From Linnemannia hyalina (lineage: Eukaryota; Mortierellomycota; Mortierellomycetes; Mortierellales; Mortierellaceae), in contig JAHRHY010000001.1 in the NCBI GenBank assembly GCA_019671135.1, forward strand, positions 3,162,001 to 3,226,000: a stretch of DNA of 64,000 nucleotides, given 5' to 3'. Shown here piece after piece: positions 59,130 through 64,000 of the stretch. The notes under the pieces were generated by a model that ran no database searches, was not told where the DNA came from, and saw only the letters and a list, made by a program, of their open reading frames with translations. Numbering within the stretch: position 1 is the stretch's first letter; each line of letters begins with the position of its first letter. The position numbers and the translations under genes were made by a program.

Positions 59130-61824
59130 TTATTTTTGAATACCCAGGCTCTTGCGGTTGATGCCCGCAAGCTGGCTTCCCAACATCCTACGACGCTTGC
59201 CCTCGAGGTACAACATCGACTCGGCATAGGTCTTGGGCATAATCCGGTTAGTTCCCTTAACGGGGTCCGTGAACGTGAACCAGAAGGTGTTGGTGGTCTC
59301 CCGTGTACCTTTCTTCACATCCAAGACATCAGCCTTGACCATGACTTGGAACGAGTGGTGATCGCCTCCCTCGGCATACACGATCTGAGAGTCGAGTCCC
59401 AAGAAGGTGCCGATTGGCACAGGTTTCCTGAATGAAATCTCGTCCAGGGCCAGGAATGTTGGGCGGGAGGCAATAAATGATGATGCATTGCAGAACGCGA
59501 GCTCATAGGCCAAGCGCATCAAGTAACCACCGAAAATCTATTATGATCACACATTGATGATTAGTGATTGGTGATTAGTGGGTTGATAATTGTGAAACCA
59601 AAAAAATTGGTGGCGGATTAGCAATTGTCACCCAGTCGTACCTTGTCGTGAATGTTGCGATCCTGGGGCTGCATGATGTGAACGGCGCTCATCTTGGTAT
59701 CTGCCATCCACTCGACATTGTCTGGCTTGTTGGTCTTGTTCTGAGGGTCATCGTACTTGGAGTATTCAAGATACAGGTCGTGGATCAGGAAGCGCTCCTC
59801 CTGTGTTGGGGGCAGCTTTGTCAATGCTGAATCGGTAGCAACCCGCTTCTTGGTCTTGTGATCTAATTTGTGGATCCCAGGGTGTTTATCAACAGTCAGC
59901 ATCAGATCCCTTGTAAGGCTAGCCGATGGAAAAAACTTGAGCATATCCACTGTGTTGATGCATACCTTCTCCCATTTGGAACAGCTTCTTCTCGTTGTCG
60001 TCACGGAGCAAGAGAGGGTTGACCTGGGCGGCCTTGCCGGTGACTGCGTCTCTGGCAACCATTGTGAACCGTGCGACCAAAATGGTGTCTCCGTGCTGGC
60101 CTGGCTTGTCCTTGTTGATCTCCTCCATCTTCATGTAAACTAAACGCAGTAGTGTGCATATATGTCAGTATATGGTGAGTGCACGTGTTCGCAGGCAATG
60201 AAAAGGTAATGTGGAAAGAGACAAGCAACTTACTCTCCATAGAACTGTATCCGACATAGGTGACATGACCAGACAGGCGGAGGTCGCAGACGTCAAGGGA
60301 CTTGAGCAGGTCAATTCTGTCGACCGAAGCAGTGACGATGGTGAGAGGCGAGCTGTCGGGCTTGCCATCATCGGTATGTTTGTATGAAATGGCGCCAGCG
60401 AGCGCATCGAGATCCTCCATGATTTTGCCATGTCTATGTGCCAGAGAGAGCAACAGATTGATTTGATTTTCCAAAGAGAAAAGGTGGGAAAGTCGGACAT
60501 GTAAATAATGTGAGTCTGAATGAATTGCGTACCCCAGATTTTCGTTGTTTTTTCTCCGCAACACATGGCGTGAGAGACCTTCGGTATCACCACATGGAAC
60601 AAATTGGGCGCTATAAAGATAGATGCATGCGTGGAGTGAGAAGAGGGACTAGACAAACAGACGTACCTCAATGATCCTCCAACGTTGATGTACTCTTCCA
60701 AGAGTGCCTTGTCCGTCTTGAAAGGCAAGATGATCTCCGTGTACGAGTCCTGCATCGTCCTGAGAAGAAGATTGCGTTTTTGGTACGTCTTCTTGGGAGG
60801 CTCGGCAGGCGTTCCTGTGGGGTTGATATGGGTTCCCGTTGGGGCTCCGTGTTGGTTGGCCAATTTGTCGATCCACGAAGTGATGGGTCGGACAGTAAAG
60901 ACCTTGCCATGGGGGAGTGCCGAGTTGCTGGCAGCTGCGGCCTTGGCGGCGGCGGTGATGGATGATGAGTCGGAAGGGCCTAGTTGTTGTAAAGCGATGG
61001 TAGACAGATGAGAATGATGAAAAATAAAAAACGAAGCTTCAGGAGGGGCTACAACGGCATTGCAAAAGGAAGGATCAATTGTGTTGCTACCCCGACACAA
61101 ACTCTTAAGTTCCTTCTGTATCATCTCTGTCCATTGACAGACAAGAGCGACCAGCAAACACCCGCATGGAATGCCCAAAATGGAAACACTCTCAACACAG
61201 AAAAACAATAGCACCGTGAAAAAAATAAAGATTAAAGTGTCATCGACAATTAACACAAACCCTTCCCTTTCTCTTTCATCCTGAACGATCCCATTATGAG
61301 TAACCCTTGGTACACATATACAAAGAATGCCTTGTGGAAGGAAGGATTAAACAAAAGGAGTCAAGGAAAAAAAAGCCCCGAACAATACACCTTTCCCCAT
61401 CTATTTTCCTCTTCGCAGAGCAAGTGTACGATCTGCTCTGCTAAGGATGACCGCCTCTTTTCGCTCTGAATACAAACAGTAAGCATATGCATATGCAGCA
61501 AGGAGGTGCAAAATCAAACATCACCCTTGTTATTGGTGCTCCTTTACCTACTGAGGCGACCACGGTTCCCGAGGAGTTGGATCCAAGCTTGTTCAGCAGA
61601 TCATTCCTGGCCTTCTCGAGGGGGTCCTTCAGAGCGTTGCTGGCTGCCGTGCTAGTGCTTGCGCTTGTGCTCGCTGCTGCTGGAGAGGGTACCTGACCAA
61701 CCTCCACATCGCGCGCGTGTCGATTGGCGCCGGAGAAGAGGGGCTTCTTGGTATTGATAAAGCGCTTTGAGAAAGCGCGGCTCGAGAGACGGTAGAGGGT
61801 GGTGCGGTTGTTGGCGATGTACAT
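59130..61824 (-). CDS. ACOT9: Mitochondrial acyl-CoA thioesterase (ACOT9-like, double hotdog)
   Basis: Hydrolyses acyl-CoA to free acid and CoA in mitochondria. Six exons: 61824-61548, 60979-60667, 60433-60234, 60139-59966, 59862-59642 and 59537-59130, giving 530 aa. The N-terminus is Arg/Ser-rich without acids (YRLSSRAFSKRF), a mitochondrial presequence. Two hotdog domains follow: domain 1 with MQDSYTEIILPF, LRHGKIMEDLDALAGAISYK and LTIVTASVDRIDLLK, LSGHVTYVGYSSMEIYMKME; domain 2 with HPQ-like IMQPQDRNIHDK, IFGGYLMRLAYELAFCNASS and KPVPIGTFLGLDSQI. Each matches human ACOT9 in order. The canonical model skips a 78-nt open segment (60610-60533) that has splice signals on both sides and keeps frame. 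It is divergent from calnexin across 1.2 kb. Confidence 0.93.
60533..60610 (-). other. Possible in-frame cassette exon in ACOT9
   Basis: The segment lies within the intron 60666-60434. It is preceded by TTTATAG and followed by GTACGC, has no stop in the phase set by the flanking exons, and is exactly 26 codons long. Including it would insert residues between GGSL and HGKIMEDLD, a position where known ACOT9 proteins have none. Skipping therefore gives the canonical protein; inclusion may be a minor isoform or chance. Confidence 0.35.
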
Positions 61825-63035
61825 GGCGTTTGTCTCTTGGTTGATTCGGACGTTGGGGAGGTGAATGAGACTTGAAGGGAGTGAATGTTTGAGTGAAACT
61901 TTAACCGGGCCGTGTGAAGAATACGAAGAGTGTTTTTATGAGGATGTAAAAGGGAGGGAGAGCAGAGATGGTAGTAAGTTGGGATGGAATGAGTGGAGCG
62001 AAAGGTAAACAGTGAAAGGAAACAGCAAAGAATAAGACGAAGAAGACGAAGGGCAAGATAAAAAAGGGGGCATTAAAGACGGGATCGGTCCCAACGAATC
62101 TTCCGCAATCACCAGTGTGACTGGGCAAAAGAAAAAACAGCCACCAACTACAGCGATCTAATGCCCATGGTCGACAAATGGACGGAAGGGACCGACACCG
62201 TTCCATGCACTGTAAATCATTCTTTCATTTGACGAAAAGAGATAAGGGTTCAAGCACCACTTTATGGCACCTGGAGCTGTCTCGGTAAACCCTCCCCTAA
62301 ATAACATAAGGCCGCCTTCTCCTTGCTTATCCTTCTGGTTATCCTTTTGCTCATCCTTGTCAAATATTACTCCGAACAACCGAAAGTAGCATCCCCGAAC
62401 TGGCTCTAAGCAAGCATGCCGTGACCTCCTTGCAATAGCTTTTTATTCGTAAAGGAAGAACGAGCCACTAACTTCTGGGGCGGGAATGACTGACAACTCT
62501 TCAAAATAGCGTTGACGGGGTGGTAATCATTATCCCACGCCTCTCCTCTTGACACATTTTTTTTTGAATTATTTGGACTCGGTGGCGATCTGTTGTTTTG
62601 TGAACGACGAATGGTTGGGGAAGGCTAAAAACGTCCGTCCTCTCCCGACGTGAAGATACAAAGTCGTCGGAATAAACACGATCTACATGGGCGCGGGCAC
62701 TTGTCCTGGCCTATCTTTTGCGCGTCGTGCGTTATTTGAGGGAGTGTCTACACGACTGCAACTCGTCTAGGGATCGTTCCTGGCGCAAGGCCCAGATCGT
62801 ACCGACCTGATCACTTCGCAACCCTTACCCCTCAAGCAATGGATCCACGTGACGAACATAGGGTTTCTTGTGGACTGTCGAGACATCCTTCCTGAGGTTG
62901 ACCCAAGAGCCCTTCGCAGCTTGCTTCTAGGACATCTCGTCTTTTTGTCCTTTACTCTCTCTTTCACTCTTTACACTTCTTTCGCCTCTTTTACCTTTTC
63001 CAGCAAACCCTTCCTCCTCATCCGACACAACACTC
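61825..63035. promoter_or_regulatory. Divergent promoter region, ACOT9 and calnexin
   Basis: This 1.2-kb spacer lies between divergent starts. A CACGTG (within CCACGTGACG, near 62845-62854) lies about 185 bp upstream of the calnexin ATG. It resembles, but does not match exactly, unfolded-protein-response elements (CCACGTCA). A pyrimidine-rich leader (62930-63020) precedes calnexin. No gene is visible. Confidence 0.45.
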
Positions 63036-64000
63036 ATGGCACGCACTTTCACATTAGGCCTCGTCGGTCTCATCGCCCTCTCATCCGCCCTCTCTATGGT
63101 CCATGCACAAGAAGAACAGAAACCATTCAACGCAGACAACGACAACCTTGCCACCGACGATGCAACTTTCCAGCTCGCAGAGTTCAAGGTACGCCAGTAA
63201 CACCCTTTCTCTCACATATCTCTTGCCTCTCCCACTGCCTGGTAACAAGACTTGGACGCGAGTTACCAAGGACGAGAGATAACACCAACGATGTGACTAA
63301 CGTGTTTTCATAACTGATCAAACTTATAGGCTACATCGATCAAAGCACCTTTCCTGGAGCAGTTTGCCACCAGTTGGTCTGACCGCTGGACAGCTAGCGA
63401 GGCAACTAAAGAATCCAACGCAGAAGGCGAAGTGTTTAGCTATGTCGGACAGTGGTCAGTAGAGGAGCCTTCTGTCTATCCAGGATTGAAGAATGATCTC
63501 GGATTGGTGGCAAAATCAGCAGCCACCCACCACGCCATCTCCGCTTCATTGCCCGAGGTCGTCGATAACAAGGGCAAGACCCTCGTCGTCCAGTAAGTCC
63601 GTCAGATCGATACCCCATATTGAAGTTCAAGAAGAATGGAATGAAATGGACAGTTGTGGAGGACCAGGAGGCCTGGGAAAAAAACGTTGTCGTTAAGTAA
63701 TTGATCCACACTCCTCCTTATTTTTACTTTTCACCATTGGAACTAATTGGCATGTGTGGATTGCTTATTTCTGCGATAGGTATGAAGTCAAGGCTCAGGA
63801 TGGTTTGGAGTGCGGAGGCGCATACATGAAGCTGTTGACAGAGTCTCCTCAGGGCATCAAGTTCAAGGAGTTCTCGAACGAGACCCCTTACACCATCATG
63901 TTCGGACCTGACAAGTGTGGAGCAACGGACAAGATCCACTTCATCTTTCGACACAAGAACCCTGTCACTGGAGTCCATGAGGAGAAACATCTCCAGTCAG
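63036..64000 (+). CDS. CNE1: Calnexin, ER lectin chaperone (5' part, cut by window end)
   Basis: ER membrane lectin that holds monoglucosylated glycoproteins during folding. Three exons are visible: 63036-63188, 63330-63592 and 63780 to the window end, about 212 residues. Residues 1-24 form a signal peptide ([20 protein letters not shown]...HAQ). The lectin domain follows: [56 protein letters not shown], then [19 protein letters not shown] and the signature [24 protein letters not shown]. The Cys pair in ECGGAY and DKCG is the conserved lectin-domain disulfide. The P-domain, membrane anchor and tail lie beyond the end. Calnexin rather than calreticulin is favoured by the [12 protein letters not shown] form, but the anchor that would prove it is not visible. 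Confidence 0.93.

Overview
The window is eukaryotic nuclear DNA from a filamentous fungus, most likely a Mortierella-type early-diverging fungus (Mortierellomycota; the rank is inferred from gene style, not measured). Genes are split by short GT-AG introns of about 75-150 nt, with a few longer ones. Intergenic DNA is full of pyrimidine tracts, and proteins carry long Gln, Gly and Ser/Thr runs. A fungal-type saccharopine dehydrogenase (LYS1), a Nud1/Cdc11-type spindle-pole scaffold, calnexin and a YSL-like oligopeptide transporter support a fungus. No tRNA, rRNA, CRISPR array or intact transposon was found.

Layout. 2.8-15 kb is a dense housekeeping block: heat shock factor (+), HAS1 RNA helicase (-), CRIPT (+), cytosolic Hsp70 (-) and the eEF2 lysine methyltransferase EEF2KMT (-). 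15.8-22.5 kb holds an unrecognised Cys-rich membrane protein (+), the siroheme enzyme uroporphyrinogen-III methyltransferase (-) and proteasome assembly chaperone 1 (-). 22.5-26.8 kb is a long non-coding, strongly pyrimidine-biased leader before an 1,810-residue LRR scaffold of the Nud1/Cdc11 family (+). 33.7-40.6 kb holds PEX14, LYS1 and COX15, all on the minus strand. 42-44.5 kb is a single-pass membrane protein with a large Gln-rich tail (+). 44.6-49.2 kb is nearly empty. 49.2-51.3 kb is an OPT transporter (+).

52-58.8 kb is the accessory part. It has two groups of small proteins that I do not recognise from any named family. The first is a set of small membrane proteins: one intact copy (52055) and two apparently decaying relatives, one cut by TAG where its own internal repeat has TGG. 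The second is a tandem trio of Cys-rich proteins ending in CTIM, CIIM and CSIM, i.e. C-terminal CaaX boxes predicted to be prenylated. The last part holds a mitochondrial ACOT9-type thioesterase (-) diverging from calnexin (+), which runs off the window end.

Exon models were built by hand from splice signals, reading-frame phase and family alignment recalled from knowledge. All spliced lengths close in frame. Small-exon details worth checking are a 9-nt microexon in EEF2KMT, a first coding exon in PSMG1 that is only the ATG, 16-nt first coding exons in CRIPT and Hsp70, and an in-frame 78-nt potential cassette exon in ACOT9.
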